Below, piece after piece: positions 15,489-23,342 of a stretch of 40,581 bases of DNA. A program made the position numbers and the translations under genes. Under the pieces are notes generated by a model. It was not told where the DNA came from and did no database searches. It saw only the letters and a list, made by a program, of their open reading frames with translations. The DNA lies in the NCBI GenBank assembly GCA_038527215.1, contig JBCBGC010000070.1, positions 1 to 40,581 of the forward strand. Direction: 5' to 3'. Positions within the stretch are counted from its first letter, which is position 1. Every line of letters begins with the position of its first letter. This DNA is from JAWPMV01 sp038527215 (lineage in GTDB: Bacteria > Bacteroidota > Bacteroidia > J057).

Positions 15489-17318
15489 ATGGATAGACCG
15501 CAGTCTCAGAACTTGCTCTCTCATTTTTTCTTTAAACTACAACCCGGGCGAATCCTTCTCGCACTGGCTCCGCTGCTGTTAATAGCCGTTCGCCTCCTGG
15601 GACCGGTAGGTTTTGATACGGATCCCATCACCAACATTTCTGCGGCAGCCATCGTAACCTATGCAGTCCTGATCATTGGGCTGAGTTATGTCCTCCCTTC
15701 CGTACAAGAAAATATTTATCCTTTTATCCTGGTCTTCTTTGGCTTGTTCATTTTCGACCTGCTGTACATCACCCACGTTTACAGCTTTAACGAATTAGGC
15801 AACGCCCAATTTTCCATTTTCGTCCTCCTTTCTTCCTTTCTGATCGTAAACCGCATTCACCTCCTGCTTTATCTGGTAACGGCTGCCATTTTATTGGCTA
15901 TGGTGTACTTTTTGACCCCTAATGCCGATCCAGGAGCGGAGACTTACCTGATTCGATTTGGCATCGTAGGGGTGGCCGTTTATTTCATCGGTGCCTACCG
16001 GATCAACCGGCTGGAAACCCTCGTGAACCATGATCTGGGCTATCAACGCTTGATTGAAAACCTGAACGAAGGGGTCATGCAGATGAGCACCCGGGGGGTG
16101 GTAACCATGGTGAACGAAGAACTTTGTCGGATGACGGGCTATTCCAGAGAAGCGCTCATGGGGCCCTTCCAATTGGATGAACTTATTCCCAAGGAGGACC
16201 AAACCCTCATCCAAAGACGCTTCGCCAATAACTTGCAAGGACAGTCTGAAAGATATGAAATCCGGGTGATCCGAAAAGACCGCTCTATCCTTTGGGTTTC
16301 AGCCAGTGCTTCTCCCACCTACAACGAAGAAGGGGATGTAATCGGAAATATCACCATCCTTTCTGATATCACGGCCAAAAAAGAAGCGGAACTTGCCCTG
16401 GACAATTATTCCCAGACCATTACGTACACCAACCAGGAGTTAGCGATCAAAAATGCCAATCTGGAGCAATTTGCCGAAATGGCCTCTTCTGACCTTAGGG
16501 CACCGATTGACCTGATCAATGAGTCTGCAGATATTCTCCGCCAGTTGCAGCTGAAGCCTGACCCACTTTCTGATGAGTATTTTCAGAAAATCGAATCTCA
16601 GACCCAGCAAATGAGCAATTTGCTAGACGCCTTGCTGGTGTACTCCTCTGCCAATGCCAAAAACATGCACATGCAGGAGGTCGATTTTAACGAAATCATT
16701 CGGGAAGTTGAGGGAAGCCTGGTGAGTCATATGGCCAGTAACAATGCGAAAATCCTCTTCGAGGAGTTACCAAACCTGGAAGCGGACCGAATTCAGATGC
16801 TCAGGCTCTTTCGGAACCTGATTGAAAACGCCATTAAGTATCGGGGAGAAGATGCCCCCATCATCCATATTTCTTTTAGCCTTAATCCTGAAAGGAACGA
16901 ATACATTTTCGCGGTTGAGGACAATGGCATAGGCATACGGCGAGATGAGTACGACAAGATTTTTCAAATCTTCCGTCGTGATTCTCAGATTGATGCCTTT
17001 GGGTTGGGTATGGGGTTAGCCGTAAGTAAAAAAATTGTGGCCAACCACAATGGAAGACTTTGGTTCACCTCCAATGTAGGGAAAGGGACGACCTTTTTCT
17101 TCAGCCTACCTGCCCCGGAAATAGACCTCCCCAGCGTGGCGGAAATTATCTTGGAAGGAGAAAATGTCGATACGCCTGCGTATCAGGCAGAAGAGGAAAG
17201 ACCGGCCACCAACGGTCTTCAAGAAAGTGCCCTGGACAAGTTGAACGGAGAGGGCCCTGGTATCATTCCCCCTGAGGCGGATGAATGGTCCTCCCCCCCT
17301 ACCCTTTCGGAGTCTTAA
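15489..17318 (+). CDS. Membrane PAS sensor histidine kinase lacking the phospho-acceptor histidine
   Basis: 609 residues from ATG 15489 (an upstream in-frame TTG is unlikely). Five or six hydrophobic segments span about residues 20-170, then a PAS domain (about 185-310: GVVTMVNEELCRMTGYSREA), a dimerisation helix pair (about 325-390) and a complete HATPase (about 425-555) with N box LFRNLIENAIKY, G1 DNGIGI and G2 GLGMGLAV. The H box, normally FA..ASHDLRAP, reads FAEMASSDLRAP: Ser334 (TCT) replaces the histidine, and no histidine lies nearby. The protein can probably bind ATP but cannot use the normal phospho-relay residue. It may be a pseudokinase, a regulator of a partner kinase, or a decayed gene kept intact. 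No response regulator is adjacent. The 3' end shares TTAA with the convergent channel gene. Confidence 0.9.
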   Translation: MDRPQSQNLLSHFFFKLQPGRILLALAPLLLIAVRLLGPVGFDTDPITNISAAAIVTYAVLIIGLSYVLPSVQENIYPFILVFFGLFIFDLLYITHVYSFNELGNAQFSIFVLLSSFLIVNRIHLLLYLVTAAILLAMVYFLTPNADPGAETYLIRFGIVGVAVYFIGAYRINRLETLVNHDLGYQRLIENLNEGVMQMSTRGVVTMVNEELCRMTGYSREALMGPFQLDELIPKEDQTLIQRRFANNLQGQSERYEIRVIRKDRSILWVSASASPTYNEEGDVIGNITILSDITAKKEAELALDNYSQTITYTNQELAIKNANLEQFAEMASSDLRAPIDLINESADILRQLQLKPDPLSDEYFQKIESQTQQMSNLLDALLVYSSANAKNMHMQEVDFNEIIREVEGSLVSHMASNNAKILFEELPNLEADRIQMLRLFRNLIENAIKYRGEDAPIIHISFSLNPERNEYIFAVEDNGIGIRRDEYDKIFQIFRRDSQIDAFGLGMGLAVSKKIVANHNGRLWFTSNVGKGTTFFFSLPAPEIDLPSVAEIILEGENVDTPAYQAEEERPATNGLQESALDKLNGEGPGIIPPEADEWSSPPTLSES

Positions 17319-18139
17319 AGGACTTCCCCACAGTATTTGCAGTGAACCGCATCATTGTCGTGGCCTTCGCGGGAACAGGCCTGGCAAGAGATGGTATTGA
17401 GTTTTTCCCGGGATTTGCGGTCCGCCTGAGAGATTTCCGCACCGATAATCCCCGTAGGAACTGCGATCACCCCATAACCCATGACCATCAGAATGGCAGA
17501 AAGAAACTGGCCCAGGTCTGTGGCAGGGGCAATATCCCCATAGCCCACCGTGGTAATGGTCACAATCGCCCAATACATGCTGCGAGGGATGGAAGTAAAA
17601 CCCGAATTGGCTCCTCCTTCTATCCAGTACATCATAGAACCAATAATCATCACCACGGTCAGCACGGCTACCAGGAAGACGGTTATTTTGTCCCGGCTGG
17701 CTCGCAGGGCGGTGACCAAAATGGTGGATTCTTTCATAAAGCTGGCCAGCTTCAACACCCTGAATACCCGCAGCAATCGCAAGGCACGGATAGTGCTGAG
17801 ATAGTGGGTACCATCGAACACCAGGCTTAGATAAGAAGGCAAAATGGACAGTAGGTCCACGATCCCATAAAAGCTGGTCACATACTTTAAGGGTTTGGTG
17901 ACCACGTAAATTCGGAGGGCATATTCAATGGAGAAAAGGACCGTAATGATCCATTCCAGGACGAAGAAGACTGTCCCGAAGCGTTGGTTGAGTTCTTCGA
18001 CAGACTCAAGCATGACCAGCACCAGGCTCAAAATGATTACCCATAACAGGGCCACATCGAAGGCCTTGCCAGCGGGGGTGTCCGCTTCGAAAATAATCTC
18101 GTGGAGTCGGTCTCTACTGGGAATCAGTCCTTTTGCCAT
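17315..18139 (-). CDS. Voltage-gated potassium channel (ion transporter family) with C-terminal zinc ribbon
   Basis: 274 residues from ATG 18139. Six membrane segments are seen. S4 carries regularly spaced arginines (IRALRLLRVFRVLKL), and the pore loop has the potassium selectivity filter TITTVGYGD. S6 is followed by a cytoplasmic tail ending in CQAC...CKYCG, a four-cysteine zinc-ribbon motif with an intervening His (EGHDNDAVH). The family conducts K+ across the inner membrane in response to voltage. The zinc ribbon may help tetramerisation or sense metal or redox state (inference). It lies 30 bases after the exported CxxC protein gene, probably in the same transcript. Its stop codon overlaps that of the kinase gene. 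Confidence 0.92.
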   Translation of the reverse strand: MAKGLIPSRDRLHEIIFEADTPAGKAFDVALLWVIILSLVLVMLESVEELNQRFGTVFFVLEWIITVLFSIEYALRIYVVTKPLKYVTSFYGIVDLLSILPSYLSLVFDGTHYLSTIRALRLLRVFRVLKLASFMKESTILVTALRASRDKITVFLVAVLTVVMIIGSMMYWIEGGANSGFTSIPRSMYWAIVTITTVGYGDIAPATDLGQFLSAILMVMGYGVIAVPTGIIGAEISQADRKSREKLNTISCQACSREGHDNDAVHCKYCGEVL

Positions 18140-18169
18140 AATGGGTCGTGTCCGTTCTAAGGGCAAGCC

Positions 18170-18613
18170 TTATTCTTTGGGACGAGCTTCTTTGAGGATG
18201 TAATTTAGGCCGTGCTGCTCCTCATTTAGATACAATTCACCCTCAAAAGTCAGCACTTCATCCAATTTAAACCGCTTATCTAAATCTGACAACCATAATT
18301 CAACTACCGACTCACGGGTTCCTCCTCCACAGAAGAAGCAAGAGGTGTAGGGAAATGCCGACAATGCATAAAGGGTACCTTCAGTATCCATCGGCAGGAC
18401 GTAGCCTTTGATGGTAATGCGCTTTCCATTGAGTTCCTGGAGGTTTTGTCCATAAGTAGGTTTCATATAGACATATCCAGCCTCTTCATCAAAAATGGTG
18501 GTGTATGAGACATCCATCAAATCGTCCCAGGTAATCAAGGTAGTGCTTTCTTGCCCGATCAAGCTCATGGGCAAAGACAAACAGACAAGGATAATTACAC
18601 GTAGATGGTTCAT
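18170..18613 (-). CDS. Small exported protein with CxxC, DUF3299-like
   Basis: 147 residues from ATG 18613, with a signal peptide ending near LIGQ (residue 21). The mature part starts TWDDLMDVSYT and contains NGKRITIKGYVLPMD, then SAFPYTSCFFCGGGTRESVVELWL with Cys92-x-x-Cys95, and a beta-rich end (LTFEGELYLNE). The order of these features resembles the DUF3299 group of periplasmic proteins with an OB-like fold; I am only moderately sure of the family. The cysteine pair could bind metal or form a disulfide. It has its own strong promoter (18650-18680) and precedes the K+ channel gene by 30 bases. Function unknown. Confidence 0.75.
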   Translation of the reverse strand: MNHLRVIILVCLSLPMSLIGQESTTLITWDDLMDVSYTTIFDEEAGYVYMKPTYGQNLQELNGKRITIKGYVLPMDTEGTLYALSAFPYTSCFFCGGGTRESVVELWLSDLDKRFKLDEVLTFEGELYLNEEQHGLNYILKEARPKE

Positions 18614-18649
18614 GGGATAGGTGCGAATTGAGGTCCATTTCACATTTAG

Positions 18650-18680
18650 CAAAGTTAGGGCTTGCGGGCATGTCTGACAA
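18650..18680 (-). promoter_or_regulatory. Bacteroidota-type promoter of the DUF3299-like / channel unit
   Basis: On the minus strand TTG (18680-18678), a 20-base spacer and TAACTTTG (18657-18650) match the -33/-7 consensus fully, 36 bases before the ATG at 18613. This is the cleanest promoter in the window. Confidence 0.7.
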
Positions 18681-18711
18681 CTACCACCTTTACGTAAAAA
18701 TATCGGGGGAG

Positions 18712-18743
18712 TTTGGTACTTGCCGAGCTTTATCCCATCTTTG
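18712..18743 (+). promoter_or_regulatory. Candidate promoter of lgt
   Basis: TTTG (18712-18715), a 20-base spacer and CATCTTTG (18736-18743, one mismatch to TAnnTTTG) lie 24 bases before the TTG start of lgt. It is arranged back-to-back with the minus-strand promoter at 18650-18680. Confidence 0.5.
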
Positions 18744-18767
18744 AACGAACACAAACCCCAGTAAGTT

Positions 18768-19664
18768 TTGCTTGACCTGCTTTATATAACCTGGGACGTA
18801 AGTCCCGAGATCTTTTCTATTGGCAGTTTCGCCATGAGATGGTATCAATTCCTCTTTGCTGGGGGATTCTTTGTGGGATACTTCATCGTCCGGTATATCT
18901 TCCGCCAGGAAAACCTGAATCAGGATTGGCTGGAAAGTTTATTGCTGTACCTGGTCCTGGGAACCGTCATTGGCGCTCGCCTAGGGCATGTCCTCTTCTA
19001 CAATCCATCCTACTATCTCCAAAACCCGCTGGAAATCTTCATGACCTGGAAAGGGGGACTGGCAAGCCATGGTGGAACCGTAGGAGTGCTCTTGGCTCTT
19101 TGGCTCTGGTCGAGAAGGGTGAGCAAAAAGCCCTTTTTGTGGATTACCGACCGTTTGATCGTTGCCGTTGCCCTCGCGTCCTGTTTCATCAGGTTAGGAA
19201 ACCTCATGAATTCGGAGATTCTGGGGGTCGAAACCACGGTTGCCTGGGCTTTCGAATTCGTACAGGTAGATGGAGCAGATGCTCCTCCCCGTCATCCCGC
19301 CCAGCTATATGAGGCGCTGGGATACCTGGGTACTTTCTTTTTCCTGGGTTATTTGTTCTTCAAAACCCAACTCCGACAGAAAAGGGGATTTTTAACGGGG
19401 CTTTTCCTGATCCTGGTATTTGGCTCCCGCTTCCTCATCGAATTTGTAAAAATTGAACAAGCAGACTTTCAGGCTTCCTTCCTGGATACCCTCACCCTCG
19501 GCCAATGGCTGAGTATCCCTTTCGTTCTGTTGGGAGCTTACTTTATGTACCTGGGTTCCAGTCAAGAACCTGAACTCCCCCTTTCTACGCCGGAGAAAAC
19601 CACCCCGCCAGCAAAAAGAGCCCCTGCTAAATCCCGAAAAACTTCCCCAAATCGGCGGAAATAG
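18768..19664 (+). CDS. lgt: Prolipoprotein diacylglyceryl transferase
   Basis: 298 residues starting at TTG 18768. An in-frame TAA at 18762 rules out any earlier start, and the first ATG would remove the conserved N-terminus (YITWDVSPEIFSIGSFAMRW). Lgt signatures are all present: GTVIGARLGHVLFY, GGLASHGG with the conserved His, and CFIRLGNLMNSEILG, the family signature with its essential Arg. Later segments are PAQLYEALGY and GSRFLIEFVKIEQ. About seven membrane helices are seen. It transfers diacylglycerol from phosphatidylglycerol to the lipobox cysteine of prolipoproteins, of which this window encodes at least five (two hydrolases, SusD, the FG-GAP protein and the cytochrome protein). A tail of about 30 residues rich in Lys, Pro and Arg follows the last helix and is not part of the core family. 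Confidence 0.97.
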   Translation: MLDLLYITWDVSPEIFSIGSFAMRWYQFLFAGGFFVGYFIVRYIFRQENLNQDWLESLLLYLVLGTVIGARLGHVLFYNPSYYLQNPLEIFMTWKGGLASHGGTVGVLLALWLWSRRVSKKPFLWITDRLIVAVALASCFIRLGNLMNSEILGVETTVAWAFEFVQVDGADAPPRHPAQLYEALGYLGTFFFLGYLFFKTQLRQKRGFLTGLFLILVFGSRFLIEFVKIEQADFQASFLDTLTLGQWLSIPFVLLGAYFMYLGSSQEPELPLSTPEKTTPPAKRAPAKSRKTSPNRRK

Positions 19665-19666
19665 GA

Positions 19667-19705
19667 CACTTTTTCAAGATTATTAAAGAATCTGAAAAAA
19701 AAGTG
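19667..19705. other. Imperfect A/T-rich stem-loop after lgt
   Basis: CACTTTTTCAAGATT (19667-19681) pairs imperfectly with AATCTGAAAAAAAAGTG (19689-19705) around a 7-base loop, two bases after the lgt stop. No T-run follows on the plus strand. It may stabilise the 3' end of the mRNA. Weak support. Confidence 0.3.
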
Positions 19706-19776
19706 CCATAATCGAAAACCTTTAGGGCTATACATAGTCTTTTTACTATATAGAGTTCTTAATGTGTGTTCCTTTT

Positions 19777-19810
19777 ATAGTGCCTTCCCCGTGAAGGCAC
19801 TATTTTTTTT
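19777..19810 (+). terminator. Rho-independent terminator
   Basis: ATAGTGCCTTC (19777-19787) and GAAGGCACTAT (19793-19803) form a perfect 11-bp stem with the loop CCCGT, followed by a run of T to 19810. It lies 113 bases after lgt and before the beta-helix gene. The rest of the 244-base gap (19665-19908) is strongly A/T-rich and shows no reading frame. Confidence 0.9.
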
Positions 19811-19834
19811 ATTAAACACATGTTACAAATATTT

Positions 19835-19842
19835 TACTTTTA
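19835..19842 (+). promoter_or_regulatory. Possible -7 element of the beta-helix gene
   Basis: TACTTTTA differs from TAnnTTTG at the last base. TTA occurs 20 bases upstream at the -33 position (19812-19814). It would give a leader of about 65 bases before the start at 19909. Weak support. Confidence 0.3.
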
Positions 19843-19908
19843 GTTTCCTTATTGTAAAGTCCATAAATAAATTTATTCCACAATTACAGACCAACAAAGG
19901 AAACTAAG

Positions 19909-22137
19909 TTGCAGTTACCAAAAACTAGGGCTCTAAACCAAAGAAGACTTTGGTTCACGGGCATGTTCGTCGTGTGGATGTCAGGTATTATCTCGGGACA
20001 GGTAGTATCTATATCGGATGATTCAGCATATCAATCCAATCATCCACATGCCTTATTAGATCTCCACAGCGGATCACATGATAAAGGCTTACTCCTACCC
20101 CGCATGACTACAGCGGAAAGGCTGGCCTTTCAACCTGATAGTCAGGAAATTTCCCTACTCATATTCGATACAGACCTGGCAGGATTCTGGTTTTGGGACG
20201 GGCAGGATTGGCAAGCCGTGACTCCGGATATTAGCCCTCCACCGATTTCTGTTACCGGTCAATCGCTGTACAAATCGGTAGCCGATTTTGGGATTTTTCC
20301 GAATACCCAGCAGGACCTAAGTGATACCCTCAATAGCTTATTGGCTGCCTATCCGGGTGACAGCTGGTTCTTCCCTGACGGGCAATACAGAGCCCATCTG
20401 TCCATCACTTCGCCAACTCAGCTCATGAGTTTTTCCCACCAGGCCAGCATCGTTGGCTTTGAATCGGGCAAGCCAGTTATTGAAGTAAGTGCTCCCTTAA
20501 AATTGAAGGGGCTACAGTTTCATCATGCCGACAACGGCATAGGCTCCGATGGCCTCAAGAACCAGGGGATGGACATCCATGCCTGGGACTGCATATTCAC
20601 GGGCTTTGAGCATGCTCCGGCTCCCGCCCAGAGTAATTCCAGTTTTCTGAATTGCACGTTTACGGTTACCGATCAAAGCCTGCATAGCCTGGGAACCCTG
20701 ACATGGAGTCCCAACGCCACTTTTACCTCCTGTACCTTTGACGGGGAGTTTGGGGCGGATGTGATGGACAGCAAGTTTTTCAATTGTCACTTCGAAGGAC
20801 TCTGGGGAGTACACATGCCAGAAGGCCAGATCAACAACCAGGGGCAGCCCTCTGGATATACAGGGACAGCACATTTTTACTATTGCACCATTATCGGCAC
20901 CTATAACTATGGCATCGGCCTGGGCAATGCCGCTAAAGCCATCCTTTACAATTGTGTGGTAAAAGGCTGGAACTCTGCTGCCTACGTCAGAACAGAATCT
21001 ACCTATGAAGCCTACAATACCTATTTTGAAGCGACTCGAAGCGGTGGGGGCTCTACGGCCCTGATGTTTGCCAAATATGTGCCTGGCGATTACGCAGCAG
21101 TCGGGATCATTGATGCCGGGGATTCCTATTTTTCCAATTGCCAGTTTGTCAACTCCGGTAGTGAGAATGGATATCATATCCTGGTACCTAACCGGAAGGA
21201 TGCTGGTCAGGCTTATTTCTCCCAATGTGATTTTGATGCAGACAAAGTATGTACGGGTGATACCATTGGCATTTGCCTGGGTGATCCTTATCAATACATG
21301 CAAGTTGAGGACAAGGCCAATGCGGTGCCCGAAAGGACGCTTTCCCTATCCTCCAACGAGGTGTTGGAACCGCCTTTTTCTGCCAGCGGTAAAGCTATCT
21401 TAACGATTTCAGGCAAAAACGCTCCTGCCCTGCACATCTCGATTGCCCGCCTGCTTAACCAACAAAAGTCTTATCCTAATGGCTATCAACTGGTGCTCAA
21501 AGGAGGGAGTGCCAGCTTTCCGGTTACCCTCAAGCATGGGTACCATGTCAATACCGGTGCGACCGTGAGGCTGTCTCAGGGCCACGACCTTACCTTGCAG
21601 GAAGATGAGGTGGTCAGCTTGATCTTCCACCAAGGCGTTTGGATACAAACTTCCGCTCGGGAGGCCTTTTACCCCAATGAAAACGGACAACTTGAACTTG
21701 ACCAGCCCCTCCTCCTGGCGCAAGGACCAGGAGTAGACAGAATTTCCGATGACACGGCATTGTCTCAGGCCTCTGATGGAGCCGTCCCCACCGAGAAGGC
21801 AGTCAAGTCCTACGTAGATAATCTCATTCTCCTGGTCAATCAAACCTATATCCAGAGTAACCAAAAACTCACCTTGGAAGTGCCAGCAGGGTACCGAATC
21901 AGTAGTTTGATTTTGGAGGAACACGGCCAAGGGTCCATCAGTGGGCTTAGAATTGGCACCTATTTCCTGGCCAACGATGTGGTGAATGATCTGAACCTGG
22001 GCCAGGGGGAAATCCTGGAAGCAAATCTGTTGAAAACGATATTTTCCAGCAGCCAACCTCAGTCTCTCTACATAGGCAGCAGCAATTGGGGCAGTGGTAA
22101 GCTTAAGGTCTTCCTAAGATTGGAAAAAGTAATTTAG
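19909..22137 (+). CDS. Exported beta-helix protein with phage-tail-like segments
   Basis: 742 residues from TTG 19909, which follows AAAGGA by about 7 bases. It supplies a basic signal-peptide start (KTR..RR) before MFVVWMSGIISGQ; the alternative ATG 19963 would remove those charges. After the signal comes a segment typical of Bacteroidota surface proteins and tail fibres (HALLDLHSGSHDKGLLLPRM, then LIFDTDLAGFWFWDGQDW). From about 120 to 460 there are repeated N/C-F-x-x-C-x-F turns (SSFLNCTF, TFTSCTF, SKFFNCHF, LYNCVV), indicating a parallel beta-helix. Near 625-645, SDDTALSQASDGAVPTEKAV resembles the tail-fibre motif DAAVPTEKAVKTYVD. The C-terminus is a beta-rich domain without a recognisable T9SS signal. 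No catalytic residues are identifiable; binding or adhesion is an inference. The next gene begins at the very next base. Confidence 0.8.
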   Translation: MQLPKTRALNQRRLWFTGMFVVWMSGIISGQVVSISDDSAYQSNHPHALLDLHSGSHDKGLLLPRMTTAERLAFQPDSQEISLLIFDTDLAGFWFWDGQDWQAVTPDISPPPISVTGQSLYKSVADFGIFPNTQQDLSDTLNSLLAAYPGDSWFFPDGQYRAHLSITSPTQLMSFSHQASIVGFESGKPVIEVSAPLKLKGLQFHHADNGIGSDGLKNQGMDIHAWDCIFTGFEHAPAPAQSNSSFLNCTFTVTDQSLHSLGTLTWSPNATFTSCTFDGEFGADVMDSKFFNCHFEGLWGVHMPEGQINNQGQPSGYTGTAHFYYCTIIGTYNYGIGLGNAAKAILYNCVVKGWNSAAYVRTESTYEAYNTYFEATRSGGGSTALMFAKYVPGDYAAVGIIDAGDSYFSNCQFVNSGSENGYHILVPNRKDAGQAYFSQCDFDADKVCTGDTIGICLGDPYQYMQVEDKANAVPERTLSLSSNEVLEPPFSASGKAILTISGKNAPALHISIARLLNQQKSYPNGYQLVLKGGSASFPVTLKHGYHVNTGATVRLSQGHDLTLQEDEVVSLIFHQGVWIQTSAREAFYPNENGQLELDQPLLLAQGPGVDRISDDTALSQASDGAVPTEKAVKSYVDNLILLVNQTYIQSNQKLTLEVPAGYRISSLILEEHGQGSISGLRIGTYFLANDVVNDLNLGQGEILEANLLKTIFSSSQPQSLYIGSSNWGSGKLKVFLRLEKVI

Positions 22138-23337
22138 ATGGGTTACCGGATCGCAATCACATATCAAAAGTTTTGGTGCTGCTTGTGGCTGGGCGTCAGT
22201 TGCTCGCTCCTTTCATTTGGTCAGGGTTCCATGACCGTCAGTGAGGGCAGGGTCCATATACAGGCAGGGGGACACCTGGCTTGTCAAGGTCATTTAGTCC
22301 AGGAAAAAACGGGCAGCATCCGCCTTTCCGGCCATCTAAGCTTAGGGGCAAATTGGCATTGGGAAAATTTACATCCCGGACAACATCCGGTCCTAGCGGA
22401 TGGCGGCTGGTGTCTGCTGGGAGGGCTCAGGCCACAATCCATGACAGGAGCCGTACCGCTTCAGCTATCCCATTTCCATCAGGGAAACCCTGCTGGCCTA
22501 AGCCTGGGACAGGATTTGAGCCTGAGCGGGATTTTACGTCTGGACCAAGGCATCATACAGGTAGATGAAGCCTATAAAATCCGAATACATTCAAGCGCGC
22601 ATGACGCTATCCAAGAAGCTGGTTACCAGACATATATTGCAGGCAAGTTGGAGCGAAAAATGGAGGGCGAGCATCGCTATACTTTTCCCGTAGGGACGGA
22701 AGAGAAATATGCCTTAACGGAGATTCAACTTACTAACCCAGAGGAAGCCCAGTATTTAGCCGTAACCTACCGGGACCATCTGCAGTCGCTTCCTCACCCT
22801 ATCGATAATTATGAAGGCTTAGAGCAAATCGGACACTGGCGGATTTACGGCAACGAAAACCGGGAAGGCAACATTGATTTGGGCATTTGGGTCCCCCAGG
22901 CCTCCCTCAGTCAGGATCCAGAAAACCTTTCTCTCCTGCAGTTCAATGGCATGAGTTGGGCAGAAGGCCTGAACGAGGGCTATGTGGAAGCGGGGGATAC
23001 CCTGGCCAAATTCAGACGGGTCTTCAATGGCCTGGGGGAATTTGCCCTGGCCATCAAAGAAGATCCGAGCCTATCGAATGGATTTACGACGGGCCTGGAG
23101 GCTTTTCTGGCCCATAGCTACCCATATTCGACTCAGCAATCCATGCACATATACTTACCCAGACCTGATCAGGGAAGGCTGCAATTATGGGATAGCGGAG
23201 GTCGCCTGGTATGGAACCAATCAGGCAATTTTCCCGCTGGCTGGAAGGTAATTCCTTTAGACGCGTCTCAGACTTGCAGCCCCTGCCTGTTGCGCTTTAC
23301 TTCTGGACAGCGGCAGCTTACCCGAAAAATATGGTAG
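22138..23337 (+). CDS. Exported protein with degenerate T9SS-like C-terminus
   Basis: 399 residues. ATG 22138 directly follows the TAG of the beta-helix gene, implying translational coupling. The signal peptide ends near LLSFGQ (residue 29). The mature region is beta-rich with repeated GHL/GGxL strands (QAGGHLACQGHL, SGHLSLGANWHW), then HRYTFPVGTEEKYALTEIQL, a block common in large Bacteroidota surface proteins. The last ~80 residues (MHIYLPRPDQGRLQLWDSGGRLVW, ending in QLTRKIW) keep the strand pattern of a type A sorting domain but lack the usual YPNP start. The 5-base gap to the convergent symporter gene leaves no terminator. It probably acts with the beta-helix protein at the cell surface; function unknown. 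Confidence 0.8.
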   Translation: MGYRIAITYQKFWCCLWLGVSCSLLSFGQGSMTVSEGRVHIQAGGHLACQGHLVQEKTGSIRLSGHLSLGANWHWENLHPGQHPVLADGGWCLLGGLRPQSMTGAVPLQLSHFHQGNPAGLSLGQDLSLSGILRLDQGIIQVDEAYKIRIHSSAHDAIQEAGYQTYIAGKLERKMEGEHRYTFPVGTEEKYALTEIQLTNPEEAQYLAVTYRDHLQSLPHPIDNYEGLEQIGHWRIYGNENREGNIDLGIWVPQASLSQDPENLSLLQFNGMSWAEGLNEGYVEAGDTLAKFRRVFNGLGEFALAIKEDPSLSNGFTTGLEAFLAHSYPYSTQQSMHIYLPRPDQGRLQLWDSGGRLVWNQSGNFPAGWKVIPLDASQTCSPCLLRFTSGQRQLTRKIW

Positions 23338-23342
23338 CCTAG

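Noticed and set aside
17285..17830. 181-codon plus-strand frame across the K+ channel gene
   Set aside because: It is antisense to the S4 and pore region of a clear channel protein. Its Arg/Gly/His-rich composition is that of a shadow frame.
19909..22137. Prophage or tailocin tail-fibre gene
   Set aside because: Although tail-like motifs are present, there is a signal peptide, and no capsid, baseplate, sheath, lysis or integrase gene is nearby. An exported surface protein is more likely.
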